Positions 9,365-18,400 of a DNA stretch of 64,000 nucleotides are shown here, in pieces. How positions within the stretch are numbered: position 1 is the first letter of the stretch; each line of letters starts with the position of its first letter. The stretch lies in assembly GCA_031428275.1 (NCBI GenBank), contig JANPPC010000007.1:124001-188000 (forward strand), read 5' to 3'. A program made the position numbers and the translations under genes. The stretch comes from Pseudobdellovibrio sp031428275. Its GTDB lineage: Bacteria > Bdellovibrionota > Bdellovibrionia > Bdellovibrionales > Bdellovibrionaceae. Below the pieces are notes generated by a model. It did not search any database, had not been told where the DNA came from, and saw nothing but the letters and a program-made list of their open reading frames with translations.

Positions 9365-10123
9365 ATGAAAAAAATGATTGTTTTAATGATGCTTGTCTCT
9401 CTGAATTCGTACGCCCTAAAACCTTCAGTGGCGGCGGTTGACAAGATCTGGCAATCCGTTGTCATGCTAAAAATACCGGGACCAGATTCCGACGGAGATA
9501 TCGTCGATGGCTTTTGTGTAGGTACTTTAGTTAATGCCGGCACAATCGTGACGGCAGCTCACTGCATAGCGGGCTCAACTTTAAACTCAAACGGTCAGAT
9601 TAAAATCGAAGTTGGAGAGTACCGAACGCGAACGCGCCCAGATGGCACAAGTTATAGCTTGGGATACATTAAAATTTTGGATCATCATACAAATGTCTCG
9701 GTTCGTTTTTCGAGCGGTACAAGTTTCAATTCTCCGGCTAACCGTATTTCTCCGGAAAATGATTTTGCCTTTGTTTATCTAACAGTTCCGTTGTCTTTAC
9801 CCGCCGATTTTATTTTTGCAAATATTTGGAATCGCTCTATTGAGAATGTCAGCTTAATGAATCCGACTTTAGTCAGCGTAAATCCAATTGAATATATTTC
9901 TACGAATGATACTAAGCAAATGGCAACACTTAATCAGATCAAATTTTCTAGGGGCTCCGCGCAGTCGACTTCAACGTCGCGAGTCGCGCCTGGTGATAGC
10001 GGATCTCCTTTGTTCGCGACGATTAATGGTCGGCTTTACCTGATCGGCGTAACAAAAGGTTTGGCGACGACCTTCTTTAGCAATTACGACGTAATTGCCA
10101 TATGGGGCGAGCGAGCTCCCTAA
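9365..10123 (+). CDS. Secreted trypsin-like (S1 family) serine protease
   Basis: 252 residues. The first about 18 residues (MKKMIVLMMLVSLNSYA) form a clear signal peptide. The chymotrypsin-fold catalytic triad is visible: H66 in VTAAHC, D133 in ENDFAFVYL and S212 in APGDSGSPLF. The mature chain would be about 234 residues, normal for a single protease domain without pro-peptide or PDZ domain. C51 and C67 are placed to form the usual disulfide beside the active-site histidine. Export is inferred to the periplasm or outside. Substrate unknown. It precedes, on the same strand, the secreted kinase-like gene by 121 bp. Confidence 0.9.
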   Translation: MKKMIVLMMLVSLNSYALKPSVAAVDKIWQSVVMLKIPGPDSDGDIVDGFCVGTLVNAGTIVTAAHCIAGSTLNSNGQIKIEVGEYRTRTRPDGTSYSLGYIKILDHHTNVSVRFSSGTSFNSPANRISPENDFAFVYLTVPLSLPADFIFANIWNRSIENVSLMNPTLVSVNPIEYISTNDTKQMATLNQIKFSRGSAQSTSTSRVAPGDSGSPLFATINGRLYLIGVTKGLATTFFSNYDVIAIWGERAP

Positions 10124-10244
10124 GTTGTCATTAAGATAAAAAGTTTGACACTTTCGCCGTTCGATCTCTTACCTAATCGTTCTGGTGTGGAACATTTCTA
10201 GCTGGAGGTTCACTGAGTAAAAATAATTTACAAAGGTGGACCCT

Positions 10245-11552
10245 ATGATCTCTTCTTTGATATTGCTATTAGCCCCGGCTGCCATGGCAACCCTAACTCC
10301 GACCTTACCGCGTGGAGAACAAATCATCCCGCGCAGTGCAAATGAAATCTGCGTCATACCGTCTAAATTAGCGGGTGGCCAATACTCTGAAAAAGATCGT
10401 AAAAATGAACTTAAATTATGCTCGTACGATATTCACGGGGCCGCAGCTAACGTTGCAGCCTGCGGTAAGACAGTCAGTACGAACCCCGCCGTTGAGTTTT
10501 ATTCGATCCCTGCGGGCATGACAGCCGCGCAAGTCGAGGCGCGCAGCTGCGATGTGGCTGAATCCAAAAAATTAACTAAATATAAATTAAGCACAAGCTG
10601 CAGTTACACGCCTTCAATTCTAGGCTATTACCACGTGTCGCGTTTCTTGGGCGATATCAACCAAGTCCCCGTCGCCGTATTGCGTACAATGGACACCGAA
10701 AAACATATCAGCATCGGAAAAAAAGTAATTGCTGAATTGTCAGCAAAAAAACAAGGTCAAGCTTTGATCGCGCAAACTTGGGGAAGCCTTATCAGCTTTT
10801 TATCTCCTGGATCAACCAGCCCGAAACGTGATTTATTGATGAGTGATGATAAACAACAAAGTTTTGGCGCTTTACAAAAAAATCCAACGAAAGAAGAAAA
10901 GTATAGTGAAATGTTTTTTGGTGGCGCTGATCAGGCGTTACGAGCGGTTAACTTTCGTGATAAAAGTCCGATCTACCAATTATTACGAAGCTCTCGGCCA
11001 GCTAACATTCTTGTATCGAATCGCTTCGAGGCAGGTAACTTACAAAAGCTTATTCAAATGCGTGATGTAGCCGACATGATATTGCTAGATACTTTAATGA
11101 ATCAAAGTGATCGCTTCGGAAACGTACACTATAAAGAAGAATATTTCTATGTTGAAGGTAACGATGTTAAGCACGTTGACGAATTAACGGCGCAAGATAT
11201 TACGGCCAAAGGCGCCGTAAAAGCCAAGGTGATGATGATGAAAGATAATGACTGCGGACTAAATCGCCCGAACCATTTAAAGAATGCGGGTTTACTTGCT
11301 GGTCTAGCGCATTTCAATCCTGAGACTTACCATAAACTTTTACAGTTAAACCAAGCTTTAGCCTCTGACTCCATCAAGTCATTTATGAAAAAAGAAACGA
11401 TGATGAACGATACCGACTACGCTTCGTTAAAAGCGAATGCAGCTTTTGCAGCTTCAACATTACAAAATGCTTGTCGCGCTGGTAAATTACAACTGGATCT
11501 AGATGTAGATGGTCACTTTGCAGGGGCCGCAACAAACACATCTTGTGACTAA
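10245..11552 (+). CDS. Secreted protein with HipA/FAM20-like kinase motifs
   Basis: 435 residues from the ATG at 10245, with AAAGGTGG upstream; residues 1-15 (ending AMA) form a signal peptide. The chain contains elements reminiscent of the atypical HipA/FAM20/CotH kinase superfamily: YYHVSRFLGDINQVPVAVLR (partner-strand/helix region, about 126-145), then ILLDTLMNQSDRFGNVH with a DRxxxN signature at D289 and N293, and MKDNDCGL with D334-N335 in the place of the metal-binding DN/DG motif. These relatives use the same order: catalytic Asp in NxDR, then a metal Asp. Several cysteines suggest disulfides, fitting export. The family assignment is my inference from short motifs; no substrate can be named. 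A terminator follows the stop codon. Confidence 0.6.
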   Translation: MISSLILLLAPAAMATLTPTLPRGEQIIPRSANEICVIPSKLAGGQYSEKDRKNELKLCSYDIHGAAANVAACGKTVSTNPAVEFYSIPAGMTAAQVEARSCDVAESKKLTKYKLSTSCSYTPSILGYYHVSRFLGDINQVPVAVLRTMDTEKHISIGKKVIAELSAKKQGQALIAQTWGSLISFLSPGSTSPKRDLLMSDDKQQSFGALQKNPTKEEKYSEMFFGGADQALRAVNFRDKSPIYQLLRSSRPANILVSNRFEAGNLQKLIQMRDVADMILLDTLMNQSDRFGNVHYKEEYFYVEGNDVKHVDELTAQDITAKGAVKAKVMMMKDNDCGLNRPNHLKNAGLLAGLAHFNPETYHKLLQLNQALASDSIKSFMKKETMMNDTDYASLKANAAFAASTLQNACRAGKLQLDLDVDGHFAGAATNTSCD

Positions 11553-11575
11553 TACGCTGACATCACATTGAACGT

Positions 11576-11609
11576 AAAAAAAAAGGACTCTTGATGAGTC
11601 CTTTTTTTT
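11576..11609 (+). terminator. Rho-independent terminator, possibly bidirectional
   Basis: GGACTC (11585-11590), loop TTGAT, GAGTCC (11596-11601), followed by eight T and preceded by nine A. The A/T flanks make it usable from both strands, fitting its place between the convergent kinase-like gene and the Lys-rich gene. Confidence 0.9.
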
Positions 11610-11636
11610 ATTTCAAAATTAGAAACTAACAAAAAA

Positions 11637-12518
11637 TTAGAAATCGCTATCGTCTTCCATGCTAGGGGCTTCGCCAATACCGCGAATTTCATCAGCAAAT
11701 GATTGAACTTCATCTTCTCCATCATTCTCAGCGATTGCGTTCTCGTCTAATTCCATTTCTTGAATGACTGATAAGAAATCTTTTTCAGACTTAAGATCTT
11801 TCTTAATAACGTCTAAGAATTTATCTGGGTAACGACCCATTAAATCTTCGACGTACTTTTCAAGCTTACCGTCGATCAGGATGTGCTTACGAACTTGGAT
11901 TTTTTTCCACAATAATAAATAATGGTAACGGCAGTAGCCTTCAACATTCGATACCTGATCGCAATCACGAACGCGGCAAAGCCTACGACCCTCAGAATCA
12001 GTTAGATAAATCTCTTCATCTTTTTCTTCAGTTTCGTCATCATCTGTTATTTCAAGATTTGTATCGTCGTCGTCGTCTTCTACGGCTTTCAAGTCGTCTT
12101 CGTATTCGGCAATTTCGCTTTCGCCAAAATCATCGCCAATGACGACATCATCAAAATCTTCTTCAGCTTTCTTTTCAGGTTTTTTTGCCTTTGATTTCGC
12201 TTTCGCATCGACCTTTACAGGTTTAGCAACCGGCTTCGCCACCGGTTTCTCGGGCTTGTCAGAAGATCTTTCGACCGTTTTTTCGCTAGCCTTCGCGTTA
12301 TTTTTAATGGGTGCGATTGCTACTTTTTTAACTTCTTTTTCTTTTTTCGCATCAGCTTTTTTTAAGATGACTTTAGCTACGACCTTTTGCGTCTTAGCGG
12401 GTGCTACTTTTTTTGCTACAACTACAGGCTTTTTAGCGACCTTTTTGTTGTCTTTTTTAGCAACCTTAACTGGTTTTGCTTTCGAATTAGATTTTGCTGC
12501 TGGTTTTGATTTTGCCAT
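11637..12518 (-). CDS. Lys/Ala-rich protein with acidic middle and CX4C-X9-CX2H cluster
   Basis: 293 residues from the ATG at 12518, which has AGGTGG upstream; an upstream in-frame start lacks this. Three zones are seen: residues 1-120 are histone-H1-like, dense in K, A, P and V; 120-175 are acidic (runs of D and E); 180-293 form a folded domain opening with CRVRDCDQ and GYCRYHYLLLW, giving C181, C186, C196 and H199, a likely small zinc site. The N-terminus may bind nucleic acid, and the Cys/His domain may bind RNA polymerase, ribosome or nucleic acid; none of this is shown. I recall similar LCRVRDC..GYCRYHY proteins in delta-type bacteria but no function. It is transcribed away from the thiolase gene. 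Confidence 0.75.
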   Translation of the reverse strand: MAKSKPAAKSNSKAKPVKVAKKDNKKVAKKPVVVAKKVAPAKTQKVVAKVILKKADAKKEKEVKKVAIAPIKNNAKASEKTVERSSDKPEKPVAKPVAKPVKVDAKAKSKAKKPEKKAEEDFDDVVIGDDFGESEIAEYEDDLKAVEDDDDDTNLEITDDDETEEKDEEIYLTDSEGRRLCRVRDCDQVSNVEGYCRYHYLLLWKKIQVRKHILIDGKLEKYVEDLMGRYPDKFLDVIKKDLKSEKDFLSVIQEMELDENAIAENDGEDEVQSFADEIRGIGEAPSMEDDSDF

Positions 12519-12656
12519 AGAACCACCTTTGTTTGATTCTAAGAAAATAGTCAACTGGTTTTGCTTTTTCGCATGCCGTAGTCGCGGCTGACTCACATCT
12601 AAAAATTTGCTAGATTTTAGTCTTCAATATTTTAAAATTTAATTAAGGAGTTTCAT

Positions 12657-13829
12657 ATGGAAAAAGTAGTTATCGTTTCGGCCGCCCGCACACCGGTTGG
12701 CGCATTCATGGGTTCACTCTCTTCATTACCCGCAACCAAATTGGGTGCGATAGCTATCAAAGCGGCACTTGAAAAAGCAAACGTAAAACCGGACGAAGTG
12801 CACGAAGTTATCATGGGCCAAGTCTTAACTGCAGGTGCCGGGCAAGCGCCTGCTCGGCAAGCCGCTTTGTACGCCGGGGTTTCGAATTCAACTCCGTGTT
12901 TAACAATTAACAAAGTTTGTGGCTCGGGCCTTAAAGCGGTGATGTTGGCCGCCGATTCAATTCGTTTAGGTCACACTTCGATAGCCGTCGCCGGAGGCCA
13001 AGAAAATATGTCGTTGGCACCCCACTTATTAGAAAACTCTCGCAATGGTTACCGCATGGGTAATCAACCAATTACGGATTCAATGGTAAAAGACGGTTTG
13101 TGGGATCCGTACAATAATTTTCACATGGGAAGCGCCGCTGAAATCTGCGCAAAGGAGTTTTCTTTCACGCGCGAGGCCCAAGATGAATTCGCCATTAACT
13201 CTTACAAAAAAGCTCAAAAAGCCATTGCCGAAGGAAAATTCAAAGGCGAAATCGCGCCCGTAACAATCGAAGGTAAAAAAGGCCCCACAATTATCGACGT
13301 CGATGAAGAGCCGGGTAAAGCCATGTTTGATAAAATGCCCGCATTAAAACCGGCCTTTGAAAAAACAGGCACGATCACCGCAGCGAACGCATCTAAATTA
13401 AATGACGGTGCGGCCGCATTAGTTTTAATGAGCGAGACTGAAGCTAAAAAACGCGGTTTAACGCCGCTAGCAACGATCGTTTCATACGCCCACTTTGCTC
13501 AAGACCCGAAGTATTTTACAACGGCTCCAGTCGGTGCAATTAAAAAGGCGTTAACGGCAGCTCATTTACAAATTGGCGATATCGATTTATTCGAAATCAA
13601 TGAAGCGTTTGCGAACGTAACCATGGCCGCGCAAAAATCTTTAGAGATCCCGGCTGAAAAAATTAACGTTTTCGGTGGAGCGATTGCGATCGGTCACCCG
13701 ATCGGTGGCAGCGGCGCACGCGTCTTAACAACTTTAGTTCATGCGATGAATACGAATAACGTTAAACGTGGCTTAGCCACTTTATGCATCGGTGGCGGCG
13801 AAGGTGTCGCTCTGATTTTGGAAAGATAA
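12657..13829 (+). CDS. Acetyl-CoA C-acetyltransferase (thiolase)
   Basis: 390 residues, a full-length biosynthetic/degradative thiolase joining or splitting acetoacetyl-CoA and acetyl-CoA. Catalytic residues are in place: acyl-accepting C88 in NKVCGSG, H347 in GHPIGGSGAR and C377 in LCIGGGEG, plus the NEAFA motif. Length and the CoA-binding region are typical of AtoB/PhaA/ThlA enzymes; the exact symbol cannot be decided. TAAGGAG precedes the ATG. It is followed after 2 bp by the two CoA-transferase subunit genes, so the operon probably handles acetoacetate: acetoacetate is activated with succinyl-CoA or another donor, then thiolysed to two acetyl-CoA. Confidence 0.95.
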   Translation: MEKVVIVSAARTPVGAFMGSLSSLPATKLGAIAIKAALEKANVKPDEVHEVIMGQVLTAGAGQAPARQAALYAGVSNSTPCLTINKVCGSGLKAVMLAADSIRLGHTSIAVAGGQENMSLAPHLLENSRNGYRMGNQPITDSMVKDGLWDPYNNFHMGSAAEICAKEFSFTREAQDEFAINSYKKAQKAIAEGKFKGEIAPVTIEGKKGPTIIDVDEEPGKAMFDKMPALKPAFEKTGTITAANASKLNDGAAALVLMSETEAKKRGLTPLATIVSYAHFAQDPKYFTTAPVGAIKKALTAAHLQIGDIDLFEINEAFANVTMAAQKSLEIPAEKINVFGGAIAIGHPIGGSGARVLTTLVHAMNTNNVKRGLATLCIGGGEGVALILER

Positions 13830-13831
13830 TT

Positions 13832-14530
13832 ATGTCGAAAAAAGTATATGCCGAAGCCAAATCAGCTATCGCCGGAGTCAAAGACGGTATGACTTTATTG
13901 GTCGGCGGGTTCGGCTTATGCGGAATTCCTGAAAACTGTATTGCTGCCTTGCGCGATTCGGGCGTGAAAAATCTAACTTGTGTTTCTAATAACGCAGGGG
14001 TTGATGATTTTGGCTTGGGTTTACTTTTGCAAACACGACAAATTAAAAAAATGTTGTCTTCGTACGTTGGCGAGAATGCAACGTTTGAAAAACAATTCAT
14101 GTCGGGCGAACTTGAATTGGAATTTTGCCCGCAAGGAACCTTATCAGAACGTCTGCGCGCCGGTGGCGCCGGCATCCCCGGCTTTTATACGCCGACCGGA
14201 GTTGGCACCAAAATAGCCGAAGGGAAAGAACACAAAACTTTCGAAGGCCGCGAATACATTCTCGAAAAAGGTATCGTCGGAGACTTCGCCTTCGTTAAAG
14301 CTTGGAAGGGCGATAAGTTCGGTAATTTAATTTATAGAAAAACCGCACGTAATTTCAACCCCATGGTCGCAACCGCCGGTAAAATAACCGTGGCCGAAGT
14401 TGAAGAACTGGTTGAAATTGGCGAACTTGATCCCGACCAAATTCATACACCCGGCGTTTACGTACAAAGAATTTTTCAAGGTACAGATTATCAAAAGCGC
14501 ATCGAGCAGCGCACCGTTAGTAAAGGTTAA
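13832..14530 (+). CDS. scoA: 3-oxoacid CoA-transferase subunit A
   Basis: 232 residues, the alpha subunit of a two-subunit family I CoA-transferase. The glycine-rich LLVGGFGLCGIPEN near the N-terminus and GTLSERLRAGGAGIPGFYTPTGVGT in the middle (quoted in part) are diagnostic. The ATG at 13832 lies two bases after the thiolase stop; an upstream in-frame extension would overlap thiolase and is not needed. With the B subunit 6 bp downstream it should form the heteromer that moves CoA between an acyl-CoA and acetoacetate. Whether the donor is succinyl-CoA (Sco) or acetyl-CoA (Ato) cannot be told from sequence by eye. Confidence 0.93.
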   Translation: MSKKVYAEAKSAIAGVKDGMTLLVGGFGLCGIPENCIAALRDSGVKNLTCVSNNAGVDDFGLGLLLQTRQIKKMLSSYVGENATFEKQFMSGELELEFCPQGTLSERLRAGGAGIPGFYTPTGVGTKIAEGKEHKTFEGREYILEKGIVGDFAFVKAWKGDKFGNLIYRKTARNFNPMVATAGKITVAEVEELVEIGELDPDQIHTPGVYVQRIFQGTDYQKRIEQRTVSKG

Positions 14531-14536
14531 TAAATT

Positions 14537-15196
14537 ATGCCATTAAATCGAGAACAGATCGCAAAACGAATCGCTGATGAAGTCCAAGACGGATATACTG
14601 TCAATTTAGGTATCGGCATACCAACCCTGGTTGCGAATTATATTCCAAGCACAAAAAGTGTTATGTTACAGAGCGAGAATGGTCTTTTAGGTATGGGCCC
14701 TTTTCCGACAAATGATAAAGTCGATGCCGACTTAATTAATGCCGGTAAGCAGACTATTACGACGATACCGGGTTCAAGCTTTTTTAATTCGGCCGATAGC
14801 TTTGCGATGATTCGCGGTGGTCACATTGACTTAACAGTACTTGGAGCAATGGAAGTCGATGAACAAGGTAGTATCGCTAACTGGATGGTGCCCGGAAAGA
14901 TGATCAAAGGCATGGGCGGAGCCATGGATCTGGTCGCCGGCGCTAAAAACGTGATCGTAGCTATGCAACATACAGACAAGGAAGGAAACTCAAAACTTCG
15001 TAGCGTATGTACACTTCCTTTAACCGGCGTTAAATGTATTAAAAAAATTGTTTCTGATTTCGGCGTCATCGAAGTCACTGATCAGGGCTTCGTACTATTA
15101 GAATACGCACCCGACATGACTGCCGAACAAGTCATGAAAGCTACAGAAGGTAAAATGATCAAACACCCGAATTGTAAACCAATGGTCGTGAATTAA
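14537..15196 (+). CDS. scoB: 3-oxoacid CoA-transferase subunit B
   Basis: 219 residues, the beta subunit carrying the catalytic glutamate E47 in the LQSENGLLGMGP motif that forms the glutamyl-CoA thioester. The GIGIPTLVANYIP start and the late LRSVCTLPLTGV segment fit the family. It closes the thiolase-scoA-scoB operon. Its last four bases overlap the 3' end of the convergent pyruvate kinase gene, leaving no room for a terminator between them. Function is inferred from family membership; the acyl donor is unknown. Confidence 0.93.
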   Translation: MPLNREQIAKRIADEVQDGYTVNLGIGIPTLVANYIPSTKSVMLQSENGLLGMGPFPTNDKVDADLINAGKQTITTIPGSSFFNSADSFAMIRGGHIDLTVLGAMEVDEQGSIANWMVPGKMIKGMGGAMDLVAGAKNVIVAMQHTDKEGNSKLRSVCTLPLTGVKCIKKIVSDFGVIEVTDQGFVLLEYAPDMTAEQVMKATEGKMIKHPNCKPMVVN

Positions 15197-16668
15197 ATCG
15201 GTTTGTAACGTAAAGGCAGTCGCGTCACGTCTGCTTTTTTATACTCTTCGCCGCCCAAAACGTGAACGTGAATTGAATTCGTCTTACCTTTGTCAGCGAT
15301 GGGCTGACCTAAGGTTAAAATAATTCGGTCGCCCGTTTTGCACAACCCGTTTTCAATCAATAATTTTTCGACCTGCACCAAAATATCTTTCAAATTATGG
15401 TACGGGCTTAAATGTAAAGTCTGTAAGCCCCACATAATTTCAAGCCGATTCAATACTTCAACATCCGTTGTTATTGCGATGATCTGCGCTTTCGGACGAA
15501 AGCTTGAAATAATCTGTGCGGTTTTGCCGGTCGTGGTTAAGCAGACAATCGCCGTCGCATTTAACTTTAAGGCGGTAACGGCCGAACTAGCCGCAATAGC
15601 CGCCGGCGTGCTAAGTAATTCGTTATCTAATGAAATTTTATAATAATTTTCTTCGTTTTTTTCAACTTCTAGAATAATTTCGTGCATCGTTCGAATCGCC
15701 TTGAAAGGGTATTTTCCGCTAGCACTTTCAGCCGATAACATCAGTGCGTCCGTTCCGTCGATAACGGCATTCGCAATATCGGTGATTTCGGCACGTGTTG
15801 GTCTTGGGTTTTCGACCATCGAGTCTAACATTTGCGTAGCCGTAATGACTGGCTTACCTAATTCGTTTGATAATTTGATAATTCTTTTCTGCGCGCTTGG
15901 TAGACGACTTTGCCCGACTTCAACTGCTAAGTCACCGCGGGCAACCATGATCACATCACTCAGACGTACAATCTCTTCTAAATTATCAAGAGCTTCAACC
16001 ATTTCGATTTTTGCACAGATTTTTGCGGGTGATCCCGCACGCTCGATCATCTCACGAAGCTGACGAATATCTTTGCCATGACGAACAAAGCTCAGGGCCA
16101 CGTAATCAACATTATTTTTTAAACCGAAGGCTAAATCTTCTTTATCTTTAGCCGTCATCGCTTCTACAGGTAAATTTGCTCCCGGTAAATTCATGCCCTT
16201 GCGGTTCTTTAAAATTCCGCCGTAGATCACTTCGGCCGTTAAAGACTTTTCACCAACCTCAAGGGCTTTTAATTCGATTAAACCATCATCTAATAAAATT
16301 TGAGTTCCGGGCTGGCAAGCTTTGCAAAGCTCTTTAAAATCACTGGGAATTAGACCTTCGCGGCCTAGCACGTCCTCGATCGTGACTGTCACAATTTGCC
16401 CTTCGGCTAAAGGGATTGAGCCCTTCTCGAATAAACCAACGCGAACTTTTGGCCCCTGTAGATCTTGAAGAATCGTTACGGGTGCCCGCAGCTCAAGCGA
16501 AATCTTTCGGATGTGATGAATCACCGCAAGGTGCTCTTCATGAGTGCCATGACTAAAATTAAGTCGTGCGACATTCATACCCGCAATAATGGCTTTTTTT
16601 AAATTTTCAGGATCTCTCGTAGAGGGTCCTATCGTGGCAACAATTTTGGCGCGTCTTAATGCTAACAT
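15193..16668 (-). CDS. pyk: Pyruvate kinase
   Basis: 491 residues, last step of glycolysis (phosphoenolpyruvate + ADP to pyruvate + ATP). Seen: N-terminal TKIVATIGPS-type sequence (AKIVATIGPSTRDPEN), LNFSHGTHEEH, the B-domain, the catalytic KIEMVEALDNLEEI, VARGDLAVEVG and the TQMLDSM signature near 280, followed by the C-terminal allosteric domain. ATG at 16668. The 3' end overlaps scoB by four bases in convergent orientation. It lies 18 bp downstream of the unknown secreted-protein gene on the same strand, so it may share that transcript. Confidence 0.97.
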   Translation of the reverse strand: MLALRRAKIVATIGPSTRDPENLKKAIIAGMNVARLNFSHGTHEEHLAVIHHIRKISLELRAPVTILQDLQGPKVRVGLFEKGSIPLAEGQIVTVTIEDVLGREGLIPSDFKELCKACQPGTQILLDDGLIELKALEVGEKSLTAEVIYGGILKNRKGMNLPGANLPVEAMTAKDKEDLAFGLKNNVDYVALSFVRHGKDIRQLREMIERAGSPAKICAKIEMVEALDNLEEIVRLSDVIMVARGDLAVEVGQSRLPSAQKRIIKLSNELGKPVITATQMLDSMVENPRPTRAEITDIANAVIDGTDALMLSAESASGKYPFKAIRTMHEIILEVEKNEENYYKISLDNELLSTPAAIAASSAVTALKLNATAIVCLTTTGKTAQIISSFRPKAQIIAITTDVEVLNRLEIMWGLQTLHLSPYHNLKDILVQVEKLLIENGLCKTGDRIILTLGQPIADKGKTNSIHVHVLGGEEYKKADVTRLPLRYKPI

Positions 16669-16686
16669 AGCCTATAGGTTAAAGGC

Positions 16687-17379
16687 TTAACGATAGAAAG
16701 TCCTGTAAAAAAATTCTTGTCGCACTCTTTTTAATTCTTTTTCTTGTTTTTGCTTTCGTAAAACATTCATTCGCTCTTCGTCTTCGACGGAAGCTATTGC
16801 ACGCACCAAGACTTTGGTTTGGTTTTTATTTTGCTGAGCGAACTCTTGTGACCACTTCGATTCATTCTTTTTAAGGTAATCCATCAGTTGAGGCTTTGTA
16901 TGAAAGAACTGTGATAAGAATGCGATTAGATTGAGTTTATCGACGAAATCGACCTTCACGACAACACTACCCACTTCGGCGTTCGAGCTAAGCTGATACT
17001 CAGACATGACGAATTTTTCACCGTCTAAAATTTTAAGCTTTTGCTGGTCGCGCGATACAAAAAACGAATGAGACGTAAGTACGACCCCATTAATATTGAA
17101 AACTTTTGAAAATCCTTCAGATTTTTTTATATACAAAGTGCCTTCAAGTACTTCAACTTTGATTTCGTCTTGGTATGAATTCCACTTCGTTATACTTTTA
17201 GCATCAACTAAGTAACTATAGTCTTTATTTTTGGAAAGCAAGGCCGCCTGTTTGGTCGAACGCACCAGACAAGGTGCTGATTCACTATGAATACAGCCTT
17301 CCGGCACTTGAATTACTTCAGCTTTGACAGCTTCAACCTGCATTAAAATAGCTATCAAAGCGGTGCTGTATATACGCAC
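16687..17379 (-). CDS. Secreted protein of unknown function
   Basis: 230 residues. The first about 20 residues (up to VKA) look like a signal peptide. The middle (about 45-110) is rich in short beta strands, including KVEVLEGTLYIKKSEG, which is reminiscent of FecR-like or cupin-like sheets but too weak to call. The C-terminal 60 residues are helical and highly charged (KQEKELKRVRQEF). GTG start, overlapping the stop of the preceding gene by one base (TAGTG), so the pair is translationally coupled. The FecR idea would need a profile search; otherwise unrecognised. Confidence 0.65.
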   Translation of the reverse strand: MRIYSTALIAILMQVEAVKAEVIQVPEGCIHSESAPCLVRSTKQAALLSKNKDYSYLVDAKSITKWNSYQDEIKVEVLEGTLYIKKSEGFSKVFNINGVVLTSHSFFVSRDQQKLKILDGEKFVMSEYQLSSNAEVGSVVVKVDFVDKLNLIAFLSQFFHTKPQLMDYLKKNESKWSQEFAQQNKNQTKVLVRAIASVEDEERMNVLRKQKQEKELKRVRQEFFYRTFYR

Positions 17380-17939
17380 TAGAATTGCCCTTTTTTTAAT
17401 TCAGCCAGTTTGCTTTGAATTTCTTTGTCGCCATTAAATTCGCTCGAAAGAATATTCATGACTTCGTTCGCACGCTCGGTTTGACGCGCTTTTAAATAAA
17501 GACGGCTTAGTAAAATCAGCGACTCACCGGCCCAACGCGTTTCTGGAAATTGGGTTACAACCACGTCGATATGCTGCGCACATAATTCTTCTTTTTTATA
17601 TTTGCCACAGTTTAATTTTGCTTTTTTATATAAGATTTCAGCCGTTTTTTCGTTACTCATTAATTGTTTATTGGCATCAAAAGCTTTTTTAGGCTTAAGC
17701 ATTTCGTAAGGCTGTACACTGGCTATTTTGCGTGATGATTTTTCAATATGGCGATTTTTCTGTTCAAGTTCTGCGGCTTTCACCGTCAACTCGAGTCGCT
17801 GAATTTGACGCACTAACTGCTCATTTTTTTGTCTCTCAAAATCGATACCCGAAAACTGATAAGCGGCTGTTTTGTAAACAACAAAAAATCCCGAAAGTAA
17901 GACTATAATTATGATTAGAAATGAATCTACTTTATTCAT
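17379..17939 (-). CDS. Membrane-anchored coiled-coil/TPR-like protein
   Basis: 186 residues from the ATG at 17939, chosen because it opens directly into a membrane segment (about 6-24, FLIIIIVLLSGFFVVYK); upstream in-frame codons add a basic stretch without a clear ribosome site. Residues about 33-70 form a coiled coil (EQLVRQIQRLELTVKAAELEQ), and 105-186 look like two or three TPR-type helix pairs (AGESLILLSRLYLKARQTERANEVMNIL in part). The arrangement resembles YbgF/CpoB-like periplasmic proteins, with a membrane anchor instead of a signal peptide; this is an analogy only. Coupled by a one-base overlap to the secreted protein gene downstream. Confidence 0.65.
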   Translation of the reverse strand: MNKVDSFLIIIIVLLSGFFVVYKTAAYQFSGIDFERQKNEQLVRQIQRLELTVKAAELEQKNRHIEKSSRKIASVQPYEMLKPKKAFDANKQLMSNEKTAEILYKKAKLNCGKYKKEELCAQHIDVVVTQFPETRWAGESLILLSRLYLKARQTERANEVMNILSSEFNGDKEIQSKLAELKKGQF

Positions 17940-18077
17940 ATTAGGCTCTTCGGCTAGGACTTGACCAAAGTTTAATCGTTTCGAAATAAGACATTTTACC
18001 CGGAGTCCTAATGAATTGCGAAATGCAGTGACAATCACGAGCGCATTTCCTAGCCTCGTTCCTTTGCCGGAGTTGAT

Positions 18078-18350
18078 ATGAATAAAGCCGAACTTGTGAG
18101 TGCCATTGCGATTAAAGCTAAAATGAGCAAGGTTGCAGCCGAAAGCTGTTTAGATTCAACCCTCGCCATTATTCAAAAAGCCGTATCTCAGGGCGATGAC
18201 GTCAAATTAGTTGGCTTTGGAACCTTCTGCCGCGCTGAAAGAAAGCCCAAAACGGGCCGCAACCCCAAAACAGGCCAGACCTATAAAATTCCGTCAACCA
18301 CTGTGCCCCGCTTTAAGCCAGGCAAAGAGTTCAAAGACGTCGTAAAGTAG
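18078..18350 (+). CDS. hup: HU family nucleoid protein
   Basis: 90 residues, the standard size. N-terminal helices MNKAELVSAIAIKAKMSK, then the VKLVGFGTF strand and the DNA-binding arm with RNPKTGQ, the hallmark of HU/IHF proteins; arm residue proline is present in RNPKTG. It should bind and bend DNA with little sequence preference, as homodimer or heterodimer with another HU copy. GGAG lies eight bases before the ATG. Divergent from the coiled-coil membrane protein gene. Confidence 0.95.
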   Translation: MNKAELVSAIAIKAKMSKVAAESCLDSTLAIIQKAVSQGDDVKLVGFGTFCRAERKPKTGRNPKTGQTYKIPSTTVPRFKPGKEFKDVVK

Positions 18351-18400
18351 GTAATTAATTAACGAACAAACTAACTGAGTCGCTACTTTTCAGATTTTTT

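Noticed and set aside
12139..12591. Plus-strand open frame rich in Phe, Ala and Thr opposite the Lys-rich gene
   Set aside because: It is the antisense image of the Lys/Ala-rich coding region and has no start signal.
18344..18395. AAAGTAG...CTACTTTT pairing after hup as a terminator
   Set aside because: The loop would be over 30 bases and the stem overlaps the stop codon; too weak.
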